From positions 6,200,001 through 6,264,000 of the forward strand of contig OZ023275.1 in assembly GCA_964007475.1 (NCBI GenBank): a DNA stretch of 64,000 bases, given 5' to 3'. The DNA is from Hybos culiciformis (Eukaryota; Arthropoda; Insecta; Diptera; Hybotidae). Shown here piece after piece: positions 13,920-26,342 of the stretch. Made by a program: the position numbers and the translations under genes. The notes beneath the pieces are model-generated. The model did no database searches and was not told the origin of the DNA. It was given only the letters and a program-made list of their open reading frames with translations. Positions within the stretch are counted from its first letter, which is position 1; each line of letters begins with the position of its first letter.

Positions 13920-14729
13920 ATTCTTTACAACTGAGGACACTAATCTGGAATCGATTTCGAATCCATAAAACCTATCCCACACTCTAAAATCTTAAAAGTA
14001 ACTACTAGATCTATGACTGACAAACAACTTCTTGATAAAAATCCTAACATCTCACAAACGCCAATTTCCCCAATTACAAAAAAAGTTAATATATATGAAT
14101 GCACTGACTTTAGAGAAGTCAAAAATTATGTTTGTTTATTTTTTTAACTTAGATAAGTCTAAGTTAATTCTACGATATAAAAATACTATAATCACGAGTC
14201 TAGACCTCGATGATTTCTTTGTAACTGAAAAACTTGACTTAGGTCAATTTTTTCTTCGATTAGAAAGAGAAACAAATAAATTAAATATTTATGATCTGCA
14301 AATATCGCTGAATGACGACATATTTAATTTTATTAGGATCCTCGAATTTAAAGAAAATGCAGACAAATCTTTAAAGAATCTTATTATTGCATTAACGCCC
14401 AAACTTGTAAAAGTCTTCAATAAAGAGGAAATTATTAAAAAATTTCATAATGACCCAATCTTGGGAGGCCATGCCGGCATCTCTAAAATGACCTGTAAAA
14501 TAAAGAAAACATATTTCATTTTTCCAGAATGTGTAAAGATATTACCAAATTTGTCAAATCTTGCAAATCTTGCCAAACTAATAAATCAAAAGAAAAGACC
14601 AAAGAAGACCTCATATCAACCCCAACACCCGCGCGCGCTTTTGATATAGTAATTATGTACGATCGGTCTATGAATAAACATGTTCTTAAAAATAAATTAA
14701 CTCGTTTTATTTCTACATGGCGTATTTAA
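13920..14729 (+). pseudogene. Ty3/gypsy-type pol fragment (linker and integrase N-terminus), broken
   Basis: A degenerate retrotransposon piece in at least two frames. From about 13944 to 14146 one frame reads the linker before integrase, including KVTTRSMTDKQ, a motif common in gypsy elements. A frame change near 14130 moves into an open stretch running to about 14520. This ends in the HHCC zinc-binding region, with FHNDPILGGHAG giving the two His. A second shift near 14520-14530 moves to the frame with KFVKSCKSCQTNK, giving the Cys pair. Homology fades at the expected start of the catalytic core (TPARAFDIVIM), so the DDE residues are absent. No LTRs, gag or RT are seen. It is an old, inactive copy that reflects the host's retroelement load. 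Confidence 0.85.
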
Positions 14730-16760
14730 TATACTTCGATTTCTTAAAAATTTTACAAACTTTAAAATTTCATACTAATTTAAAAAAAAAAGAAATGATG
14801 CGATAATGTAAAAAAAGAAGAAAATAGCACTCTGTATTTAATAATGTCTTTATGTCATTATGTATACATACATATTATATGCAACTGACCATAGTGTCAT
14901 GTTGATCATTGATGCATGTCATATTTAAAATAAAATAAAAATAAAAGGGTTTCTTTTTTGCATATTCCGAGCATAAATTCAACAACAAAAGTAAGCATAT
15001 TTTTTAACACTTTAATTAAAAAAAAAATGAGAGAGAAATTGAAGAACTATTAGAGAAAATTCAAATGAACTAATTTTAATAATTCAGTTGATAAAAATAA
15101 TGTTTACAGAAGCATAATCGTCAGTTATATATATTTTTTTTGAAATTATTGAAGCTAATTTAGCGTTGTTTATGTTTATGTTTTTTTTATATTTTTTGTA
15201 AACTAAAAATTTATCGAAATAAACATTAAGCATCCCAAGCGAATTGTTTAATCATCATTATTTTATTTTCATGATTTTTAGAATAGGGAATCCCAAGAAA
15301 ACATATAGTTTTTGAAATTTTACAGAAATTATGTCGTATTCATTCGTAACTTTAACTTTTCTTACGTATTTAAGTTTTTTTTTTAAATGAAATTAGAAAA
15401 GATAAATTTTCTGTTTAAATTGCAATAACTCTTTCATCACAATGAGAGTTCGCTAATTCAATATCAAGAAGAATAATTAAACAATATACAACTTAAACTT
15501 AAAAAAAAAAAATTCTAAAGATAACTTTTTTGTAGATACTACGACTAGAACATGTACGGGAAAAAATAATAATAGTTAATCATAAATTTCATGTTTGTAC
15601 AAATGTAAACGCTTGTAAGTGATTACATGTATACATATTTACGCTATATGTGTTACTCTATTGAACATAAATACAATACATACACAATAAATGATTATAA
15701 TTTATTTTTATATATCATATTCTTAATAAAATTATGGCAATATCAATAACAATAAATTCAACCTGGAGAAATTTATATGAGAATTATTTAAAAAAAAAAA
15801 AAAAATAAGAAATAGTTAGATCAATTAAGTAATAATGCCCCATATCTACAAAAATTTTAATTGAGTTAAGAAGAATTTAGTTCATGATAAAATAAATAAA
15901 TATATAATAATAATAATAATAATAGTGAATTTTTAAAACTCTATATTCTACAGACTTGAAGATTCAAAAACATCTATTTTAGTAAAAAAAATAAAATATG
16001 ATTTTTTTATTAATTTATTACGGAAACTCTAATTAAAACACATATGTGTACAATGTGTGTATCTAACAGTATAGTATGTATTTAGTCAGACTAGAACAAA
16101 ATATTACTTTTCATATTATCATTAAAGTTAGAATTTTTTTTTTTAAAACAAAAACAATTGTAATTAATGAAGAAAATTCAACTCAATGGAGATTAATAAA
16201 ATATATTTGTGGAATTTTTCTAAGCAAAATTTAAAAAAAAATGTATTTAATTTTAAAGGATAACAAGGAATAACTATTATGAATAAGTTCTACTAAATTT
16301 ATTTTAATTACAAAAACTGTATTAAACATGATATGAAGTAAGGTAGTAATTAAAAAATTTCATCTTAGATAGCGACTCATCAACTCTTATACATCCGTCA
16401 ATCTAATAAACTCTATCACAATTCTCGTAAACAAAATTTCATCTTAGCCCCACACCGATTGACAAATGTAATGTAAACATAACAATTCTTATAGCAAAAT
16501 TTTTCATTATAATAGTAACCATACTACAAAGAGTACAAACTATGCAAAAATAGTTATTAAAATCTGTAGGTACAAAAACAAATTATTTCTCAATGTCTTC
16601 CAAACTATATATTAAAAGAATTAATGTTGTACAAAAAAAGGAAAAGTTTCATTGATCTGCCTTTTCGTTTTTTTGTGGTGAAAGTTTTCTTTTTTGATTG
16701 TTATTCTTAATTTTATGTAAAACATAATTTTTATTTTTCCTCTTTTATTTTTCTTTTAAG
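14730..16760. other. AT-rich DNA, no gene seen
   Basis: Includes a short TAA microsatellite near 15905-15925 and two copies of AAATTTCATCTTAG about 70 bp apart near 16366 and 16434. Nothing else is recognised. Confidence 0.55.
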
Positions 16761-16775
16761 ATTCGGGAAAATAGG
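16761..16775 (+). other. Candidate 15-nt micro-exon
   Basis: A long pyrimidine tract (TTTTCCTCTTTTATTTTTC) leads to TTTTAAG. Fifteen bases follow, ATTCGGGAAAATAGG, then a consensus donor GTAAGTGATT. In phase 0 it encodes IRENR, and its length is a multiple of three. Both splice sites are strong, which is uncommon this close together by chance. It would belong to a plus-strand gene whose other exons I cannot identify. Confidence 0.3.
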
Positions 16776-18549
16776 GTAAGTGATTTATGAATTTATTTAC
16801 TATAAATGGCATAAAGATAAATAACAAATATTATTATATATAAAGTTTATTTATACATTTTTAACAATATTGAATAATTATTTTCATTGCAAACTTATAT
16901 TTTATGTACTTTTTTTACATACTTTTTATAATTATCTAAGAACATCTGCATTATAATATTTTATAACAATTTTTTCCTAATTAAAATATCAAACATTTTT
17001 TTAAAGTCTTCTCTTCATATTTACATGTATAATGATAGTATAATAATAAATCAATTTAATCTTCATTTTTACCTATTATTTGATTAAAATCACAATTTGT
17101 TGGAAACATAAATTTCTTAACCTATAGTTATAAATCTAAACTTAAAATAAATAGGGGGAAAGTTCTGTGTATCGACCCCTTTTTTAATATTTTCTTTAGT
17201 TTTTAAACCCCACCACAATTCTTCATCTAAATTCTAAATAGAACTTAAAACTGAAACATACAGCTAAAAAAAACTATAATGTTTATAGGCATTAAAAAAA
17301 AATTACCGGATACATCCTTCCTGTATGCTCAATTCGCACACTTAGAGTTATCAAAATTGTACAAAAAAAAATAAAATTTTTTTTTTTTACCTACATTAAG
17401 CTTAAATGATATTAATAATTTCAATTGATTTTATTCAAGTGTATCACGCGCACAAGTGTACTCACCAAGTCTCTTTAGTGAATAATAATATAACATAAAA
17501 ATTGAAATAAAAAAAATAAAAAATTAAATCTAATTCATGAATAAAATTTTATAAAATCAATTGTTTGAAAATCAAATCAATTATATTTTTCTACATAGTT
17601 TTTATATTTATTTTCGATCATTCATAACAATTTTAAATATATAAATTCAAATTAATTTGATTGTTACAATTTCACAAAACTATTTACAATTTTTTATTTA
17701 TTTTTTTTTAATTTTGATATGTTATAAAATCAAACTGACTCTCATTGATAGTTTTGTCTCAAAAAAAGAATTTTTTTTTAGACAAGATGGTATGAAACTA
17801 TAACTTAAATGTAAAAAAACAAAATACAAGTGACGCAATGACAATATCAAAAATTAAAATTAAGAGAGAGCTGAAAAAAACAGCTGAGCCCAAAACTTTC
17901 ATTTTCTCGCTTGAAGCTTCTTCATGGTGAAAAATTTTTTTTTTTTTCTTTACTATTATTTATATTCAAATGATTGTTATTAATATATCTTTATTATAAA
18001 TTTTGTAATTTTCTCAAAATAATTCACCGACATTTAGAGGTCATCGATTCCCCTTATTTTACCCTCATTTTAAAAGAAAAAAAAATAGTTTCATATTAAA
18101 TAATCATAATAATAATAATAATGATAATGATGATAATTTTATGTGAACAAATAATAAATTTCTTTGTGGTTGTTGAAAAAAAATTAGAACAAAAAAATTT
18201 TGGCAAAAAATTTAAAATTCAATAAAAATTCTAAAAGCACAAACAAATGATTCAGTTTTTTATTTTTACTCATAAAATAATTTTATTTTACGTGTACTAA
18301 ATACGAGTACATTAATATAATTGTTATTATTATAACATTATTTTATTCACTACTGTTGTACACATATATTGTTGACAAGTAAATAAACATCTAAATGATA
18401 TGATTTACAAAATATTCATATTCAAATCCATTTCAGTTCAAAGAAATAATCTTTTTTTCATATACAGAATTTTTATTTTATAGCTTTGTGGCTTGAACAA
18501 ATAAAAAGGCCCAATCCGTCAGTTTTTATAAACTTTCTACAATTCTCAT
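16776..18549. other. AT-rich DNA, weak exon-like sites only
   Basis: Near 17311-17345 a GC-richer patch on the minus strand has an acceptor and a weak GTAATT donor around 34 nt. Its frame is incompatible with the neighbouring candidate exons, so no gene is called. Confidence 0.5.
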
Positions 18550-18585
18550 TTAAGAACTTCTTTCATTGAGCTCAGCATCCAGCAA
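18550..18585 (-). other. Possible terminal mini-exon
   Basis: On the minus strand, TTCTTTGAG is followed in phase 0 by 11 codons (LLDAELNERSS) and TAA, in a locally GC-richer patch. It could serve as an alternative last exon for the 31372-31587 exon because the phase agrees, but the acceptor is only fair. Confidence 0.15.
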
Positions 18586-20712
18586 CTCAAAGAATTTATA
18601 AATTTAAAAAATCGATATTTAGAAAATCTTATTTAAAAACCAAATAATAATAATTTTGATTTACAAACATAATAACAATCATTTTAATAATTTCATTTAA
18701 TTAATGATTTCGTGAAGCTGAAATTCTAATTAATGTCGTAAAATGCGTGCAGCAATAAAATAAGTACAAAAAGTATAAATATAATGTATATACAAGTGAT
18801 TTCTAATGTCAAAATTAGACTAAATAGTAAATTGTTTAATTAAATAATTAACTATTCACATTAGAGTCGAATTATTATAACATGCACATATCACTAATTT
18901 CAGTTTTTGGATAAAAATTATACATAGTACGTTCTCATATTTATATGTATATGTATGTATCATATTTATATGTAGTTTTCTATAGAGATAATATTAAAAT
19001 TTTCGCGAGTACATAAATATAGTACAATTTTTTCTTCTATCTCATTTTGACATGGAACTTTTTCTCATATTTTGACATTTTACTTAATTAAGAAATATAA
19101 TGTGCATATACATATTTCTAATTTTGGATTTTTTGGATCTTATATTATATTAATTTTAATGATTAAAATAAAGAAAAAAATGGTCGTGATCTTTAATTGA
19201 TGGTCAAATTATACACGAATATTTATTTAAAAATTTCACGGCCGCCGCGCCGTTTTAAATTTATTTTCACTAAATGTAATATGTGAATTTCTAATTGTTC
19301 ATACATGATATTACGTAACTAGAATAATTGGCATAATTGATAAAAAAAAAAATTGTCAAAATATTAAATTTTTTAATTTCGGATCATAAAAATGTTTAAA
19401 AAAGTTATAATTTCTTATTTAGAGAAACAAAAATGTTTTCTTGGGTCTAATTCGAATATTTGATCTAACCTACTTTACAAATTAATTCTGACTTTAAATT
19501 TAATCAAATAAATCAACTTTGCAGTCCTTAATCTTTTTTAGTGATAAGGATATTTTAAGTGGAATTAATGAGATTGTCAATTTTATTTTGTTTGTATTCA
19601 AAAAATTTTCGTGACAGGTCGTATTAAAATAATATGTAGTACTCTTGTGTAACATAATTCTGTATGGTTATTTTTTTTTAACTATTCAGGCTCAAAGATA
19701 CAATCCTGACTATAAAATAAGTTAAAAAACTCTCGATTTTAATAAATAGTTCGCAATCGTAATCCCTTTTTCTTATTCAATTGACTTTCGTGTAACAATT
19801 TTAATTCCATATCGAGCACAATAAATGTCAATTTTTTCTTTTTAGTTTATGATCACATATGATTTTAAAACGAATCTTCATATTTCTTTTTTTAGAACTT
19901 TGCTTTCATTACAAAGATCAATTTTTCAACCTCAATTTTCTTTTAAATATTTATATAATATTTTTTATTTCATTTTAATGTATTATTTTATTTTAATTTT
20001 TTATTATTTTTTTTGTTGCAATTTCTGAACAATAAATTTCTTTTATTTTGCAAAATATATCGAGGGTCAACCAAGAGGTTTACACTGAAAATGATAACAT
20101 TCTCTAGATAACACATTTTTTTTTCCTTCATTTTTTGGTATCGTATATAAAGAAACCAATTTTATTTGATATACAAACAATCAAAACGCATTATTTACAC
20201 AGATTTAAAAGAAGAAGAAAAAAAAAACAATAATTTTAAATCAGAAAAACCCTTTTTATGATGGACAAACATAAAATAAAAAAATTATAATCATAGAAAA
20301 ATTGGATTAATTAAAAAAGAAAAAATATATATTTTTTTTTTATTAAAACAAAAAATTCTATAAATTTCTTTCATCACAGAAATTATGGGATTCTTATCAT
20401 TTTATTGAATTATGCGTTGTGTGTGGTTTTTACTATAAATCAAAATTTTTATCTCATAAAATGATAATTAAAATGTTAATGCTACTGTTTTACGTGTACA
20501 TACTTATACATTAAACGTATATTGTACAATGTTATTTATAGAAGCTTTCATAAATGAAAATCTTTTGTTTAATTGAACGAAATTTGATTAAAATCAAAAA
20601 TAATTCTGACAAACTGAATATAGTTAAGTTAATCAAAAGGGATTTGTTTATATATTTTTTTAATATTTTGTTGTATAATTTTTCAAGCCTCTATGCGTGC
20701 AACAGAATTCTA
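18586..20712. other. AT-rich DNA with one GC spike
   Basis: Mostly homopolymer-rich. At 19231-19263 a GC-only core (GGCCGCCGCGCCG) is framed by AAATTT arms that can pair imperfectly. No gene is seen. Confidence 0.55.
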
Positions 20713-20822
20713 CTTTAATTTGAGATGCATTTTGAAAATTAAATTTGTACGATAAATTTGTACATTCAAACTTTAATTTGAGGTGCATTTTGATAACTAA
20801 ACCATAAATTTGTTCATTCAAA
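20713..20822. repeat. Tandem duplication, unit 52-58 bp
   Basis: Copy 1 (20713-20770) and copy 2 (20771-20822) share CTTTAATTTGAGRTGCATTT at the start and AAATTTGTNCATTCAAA at the end. Copy 2 has lost about 6 bp in the middle. Confidence 0.75.
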
Positions 20823-21225
20823 TCTTGAACCATGTTCCCGTTCATTTTTGTGCATTTTTCTATAATTATATCATACTATTTTGAAATCGAATTGTTTTCA
20901 ATTGTTTAAAAAATAAAAGTAATACCTTGTTCGCATTATAATTTAAATTCCCTTTATATTCTGGAAAACAAATTGCCGTTCGCATTACAAAATTTGATGA
21001 GAACTGGAATTTGATGATGTAAAAAAAAAAATTGAGAAAGAGAAAAAATGTTTGTTGTTGAAAATTTTTACTTTTTATGTCGCTTTTTATCAATTTTTTT
21101 TGTTTTTTTTTCATTTTGACTCGAATTTGTCAAGAAAATTGTTGCCAACTATAACAAAATTTCAAAAAATGAGTGAAAATAACTATAAATGTAGAATTCT
21201 AACCCTGACAAACTAGAATATGAAA

Positions 21226-21311
21226 GTGGAATATACATATTCCGGAATATTTTTTTATATGAAAAATCCAGTTCATATTCCTGAAATATTCCGGATAACA
21301 GCATATTCCAC
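21226..21311. repeat. 86-bp imperfect inverted repeat
   Basis: The left arm starts GTGGAATATACATATT and continues CCGGAATAT. The right arm, reverse-complemented, starts GTGGAATATGCTGTTAT and continues CCGGAATAT. The arms are about 25 bp with a loop of about 35 bp, which itself holds another ATATTCC-like block. It could be a small foldback element. No target duplication is evident. Confidence 0.6.
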
Positions 21312-24300
21312 TAATATTCTCCTAATGCGAACACCATATAAGTAAATTTAAATTTATTTGTAACTGGAATATAAAATATTTGAAACTTATTGACCCTACA
21401 TCTCTATGAACTTAATTTTTATTTTATTTTTAATTGTTTTATATTTTTAAAAATAGTTTTGTTTTATTTAATTCAATTTATAAATAAAATTAAAATATTT
21501 TAATTATTTTGCTATCATCAACATTGATTCTTTTCAACTTTTATTATATACGGAAAGTAATAAAATTTTTATTACTAAAGGAAATCAGCATAATTTTTTA
21601 TTGAAATCCTTTCTTAATGTGGCCTCAATAAAATAAATTAATGATTAATTGTTAAAGAATTTCTTATTGATATTTCGTAAGTTGTTCTCATAATTGAATT
21701 TGATAAGAGCCCTATTTATTTATATATGTATAGCAAACAAAGAATCAAGTACACATATTAATATACTTCTAAAAAAAAAATTTTTTAAATAGTACTAAAC
21801 CCAACATTCAATTTAAGAACAACATATAAAAGACTTGAATCCACCTTTTTCAATATAATGTTATTCACAAAACGCAATAACAAATAACTACGACTTACGA
21901 TTTTTTTGAAGAGAAAAAATTTATCAAATTTAGTCTCTCAAAATAAGCAGGTAAATGGATGTGATCGCGCCAATGAATATTAAAAAAAAATAATATGTAG
22001 AAATCTTTTTTGAACTGATTTTTATCTAACACACAAAGGCATATTCCAATTCAGGGCTTACAACATTAAATATGGCTCGCTTAATTAGCTTAAAAGTTTA
22101 ATTAATGTTGCACAGAAAATATTCTTTCGAAGGAATTAAGAAATTTCCAAGTTCATAAAAAAAAAGGAATTTGACAAGATGATTTCCATAATAACTCTCT
22201 GATTGTAAATTTAAAAATGTAAACAGTAATTAAAATACTTAAATTTTATGAATAAATAAATGCAATTGAAATTTTTTTTAAATTAGCAGATATGTATTTG
22301 TTTTTTTATTTTTTAAGCTTATAAAAAAAATTCAAACGCAAAATTTCTGTAAATAAATTAGTAAATCAAGTTTGAAGAAAAAATTTATTAAATAATGATA
22401 ATTTAATGGGCTTCAAAGTGGCGATAGTGGTGCCATTCATTTTTATTTATTAATATTTTTTTTCCATTGTACGTGGAATAAATTTTAAAATTAAATTTTA
22501 TCTTATTTACAAAAGATTTATATAAAATATTTTATTTAATAAATTGTTTTTTTTTTTTAAGATGAAGATTTTGTCAGACGAGTAGGTTGAATTAATTTTT
22601 AAATGTTTTTTTTTTTCTGTTTTGCTTTCACAAAAGCCATTCACTTTTGCACTGAAATCGGGGTATTCCAATAAAAAATGATAAAGGATAAAAATTAAGA
22701 CATTTATTCTTATAATATCAGAAATAAATCTAAAAATTTCAAAAATCTCAAAATTCGAAAAGATAAAAAAATTTTAAGATCTGAGATACATTTTTTTACA
22801 AAATTTAAAAAATCTTAAAATTTTAAAAGATAACAAAAAATTGAGCGTTAGGATCAAATTTAGTCATTTTCTAAATATTCTTAAAGTTTAATGGACATTT
22901 AGAAAATCGATCACATATTAAATTATATTTATTTTTGGTATAGTTTAATCAAAAATTGTATCATTAAAATTATAGTTTGTTTTTTATACAAATTTTGGTT
23001 GGATTCTTCAAAATTACGTAAATATAAAAATTTTATAATAAATTAATAAGTACTTTTACGAAGTATTCATTATACCATCTAACACTTAATAAATAGTTCT
23101 ATAATAGATAGAATATATATATATCAGAATATTAAATAAGCCACTAAAGATTAATTGATCAATGGCCTTCAATCGTTCACATAACCATTTTTTTTTCAGA
23201 AAAGCTTTATCAAAGCTATCTATGTACATAAATAATAACAATATTTAATATCAGAATAATAAAATGCAATTTATTTGCATATTTATGCAATTAGAATTTT
23301 TCTTAATATTTATTTGTTATTATGTACATATTTTCAAATTATACTTAATTCCATAATATGTAGTATAAATATCCTACATAAATGTATATCTATTTATCTA
23401 TCTAAACATAGATTTTCTAAAACACATAATTATTTTCAAACAATTCTATAGTCGTTAGAAATTGTTTTTTTTTTTATTAAATTGTCAGAGATCTTTTAAT
23501 GATAACAAGATCTTTACAGTATATATGCAATTTAGCGTATATTTTATTAGACAACAATAGATTTTTTTTTTATTTCTTTACATTAAATTTGTAGAAATAA
23601 ATGTTGAGTGTTATAATAATGCTATTAGATATACATATAATAAATATCCCGCACAGAAATTTTTAAATTATGTATTATTAATTTGATGAAATTATTATAC
23701 ATGTAGTTATATCTTATATGTATAAAGAATTTTTGAGTTCTAATAAATTCCACAGTGGAGAGGTCTTGAATTTCTAATTTTTTAATTAGAATCAAAATAT
23801 ATTTTGTTAGTTAAAAAAAAAGAGGATAATTATGGAGTATAAAAAATCGTTATGGATTACCCAATTGAACAACTTTAACTAAAATTTTTAAATTAAAATG
23901 TGTCTTTAAATTACATATTGACTCAAAATCGTTAATTTTTTTGTCTAAACATAAATTATTTGCCATAAATTTTCTATTGTAGTTTTTAAATGAATGTTTT
24001 CACTCGAACAACCCTCCAAAAGTGATTATAATAAAATTATTCTGATTTTTATTGTAATTATATGAAGGTCGATTCATTCGCCTCATATATTTATATGAAC
24101 AAATATGTATATTTTTTTTTTATTTTTAAATTATCTTATTTTTCGCTTAATTTAATATAAAAAAAAATTATTAAAGATGATCATGAGATATTAGCAAAAA
24201 AAAAAAATAATGACGAGACGCTGATTTAATATTCATTATTGAGAAGATGCGGAATTTAAATGGTCCAGTATAACGAAAATACAATATTTTTGTATAGGTA

Positions 24301-26132
24301 GGTAACTCGAATTTTTTTTATTTTTTGGCGATTTGTATTTTTATTTAATTATGAGCAAATCCTTTTTGATGTATGTACATAAAAATGTATTTCTTTATTG
24401 CAATATCATATTAATTGAAATCTTTGTTGGAACTTAAGTTTTTTAACTTAGTATATTATAGCATTCAATCGTTTAGAAACCATAGGTTTTAGTAAATATG
24501 GAAGCAAAGGTATATAGAAGTTTGATCATCCGATTAAGGTTTTTTTTAACTACATATATTAAAACAAAATAGCGATTTTATGAAGAATTCATTCAAAATT
24601 TAAGCTTTTACATAAAAGTAATGAACTCTTTGAACTAAAATAATAAATTACGTTTCTTCAATGTCAAAAAAAAAAATTTGAAATAATGTTCAATATTACA
24701 AGTTACCTTAACATAAAATTAAACAGTCCGACTTTTCAAATTTTTAGCTAACAGAATTAAATTTGTAATGTATACATGTACTGTACATAAATTAGATATA
24801 TAATTGGAGCGAAGTAGCCTAAGATATGTATCTAATATCGACTGAATAATGATTTCTTCTTTAATAAAGATGAGATGCGATCAAATTTCGATTTAAATGG
24901 AAATGTTAGCATATAAGAGGAGTCAATAAACACAATATGTGACGTTTCTAATTTTTATACATCTTCTATAATAGCATAAAAGGGGAAAATTTTTAATTAT
25001 TTGTTTTTAATCCCATATGCGATAACCCTTTTCAGCAATATCAAATTTATGTAGAAAATGTTCAACGTACATTATTATCAAAATAGAAGATTAGCATGAA
25101 TTTACATTTAACCATATGATTACCACATGATATTTTTTTTTTTTAATACTCGAAATATTTATGCTGAGTCTAATCATAATTTTTTTTTTTTGTATATATA
25201 CGATTTTACTTGTTAAATTGTGTTTTTTTTTTTTAATTTATAAAAATTCAGTATCAAATTATTTCCAAATTATTTTGAATCGGAACTGAAATATAAATTA
25301 AATGTTAAACATTCATTTAAACATGTGAATCATTCAAAAACTTTAAAAAAAAATTATATATTGATCGAGATCATTAGCTTAATTCATGTATACGAGTAAA
25401 ATTGTAAAATAATATGTTTTCCATTTCCGTAAATAAAATTGCAGCTTTAAAATAAAATAATTGTAAAATTTTGTATTTTTAAATATAATTTAAAAAAAAA
25501 ACTTAAAATGATATAAAATTTTAGCGATTTTATATAATTATTTGAAACAATCCTATAAAATTTAATCACCTTTATGTAATAAATATATCATTTAGTTAAA
25601 CTTTCTATATTTTCTCATTAGAAAGTTAAAAATATGCATGCAATTTAATAATAACAATCGTACTATATTTTTATACTCTTGTTAGGCTGTGGCACTATTT
25701 TTATTTTTCAAATAATTCGAGTTAATCTCATACATATTATAAAAAACATTTTTATGCGTAGAAGTTACGAGAATTACCCTCCAAAATTTGTTAGAAAAAT
25801 CTAGAAATAAATGATTTTATGGAAAAAATAAAATAAAACAAAATTATATTTTCATTCATAAATTTTTGAATTTCAAATTTATATTGTAACAAAAATTTTA
25901 TTTATGAATATTATGATGACATTGTTTAATATTTTATCTCAATAAATTTTTTTTGTTTTAAATAAATAAATGAAATTCCATATGAAAGAAAAAAAAATTT
26001 CATACATAAATTCGTTAGTTTCTATAAAACTAACAATAAAAATTTTAAAAAAATTTATATAGGCACTCGCTAGTTGTCAGATTGCAAAAAAAAAAATAAA
26101 AAAAGATGATATTTTTTATTTTCATTTTACAG
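21312..26132. other. AT-rich DNA, no gene seen
   Basis: There is a good plus-strand acceptor near 23200 (CATTTTTTTTTCAG) followed by about a dozen open codons in several frames, not enough to call an exon. The rest is A/T runs. Confidence 0.5.
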
Positions 26133-26342
26133 CACTACTGCTTATTTTTGCATGTTGATCTCGTTTTATTCATCATAACTGAATTTTCTCAATTTTATCT
26201 CACTTTAAATGACATGTCAATTAAAGTTGAATATTCAAAATATCAAAATATGTTTTTACGAAAAAGAAAAACACGAAAATTTGACTCATTTCACAAAACT
26301 ATTCACAAAAAGATAGTTGAAACTATTTTTGTTCTAGTTATG
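26133..26342 (+). other. Possible 70-codon internal exon, function unknown
   Basis: A plus-strand open stretch of 210 nt lies between an acceptor (TTTTCATTTTACAG) and a possible donor (ATG then GTATGT); a second GTAAAT donor lies 23 bp further on. Both ends are in phase 0. The translation starts hydrophobic (HYCLFLHVDLVLFII), then has a polar part and a basic patch (RKRKTRK), then another hydrophobic end. A membrane-protein fragment such as a chemoreceptor loop is conceivable, but no diagnostic motif is visible. Open frames of this length occur by chance here. Confidence 0.22.

Noticed and set aside
17311..17345. Minus-strand 34-nt exon with two Cys
   Set aside because: Weak GTAATT donor, and a length that breaks the phase of the CX3C exons.
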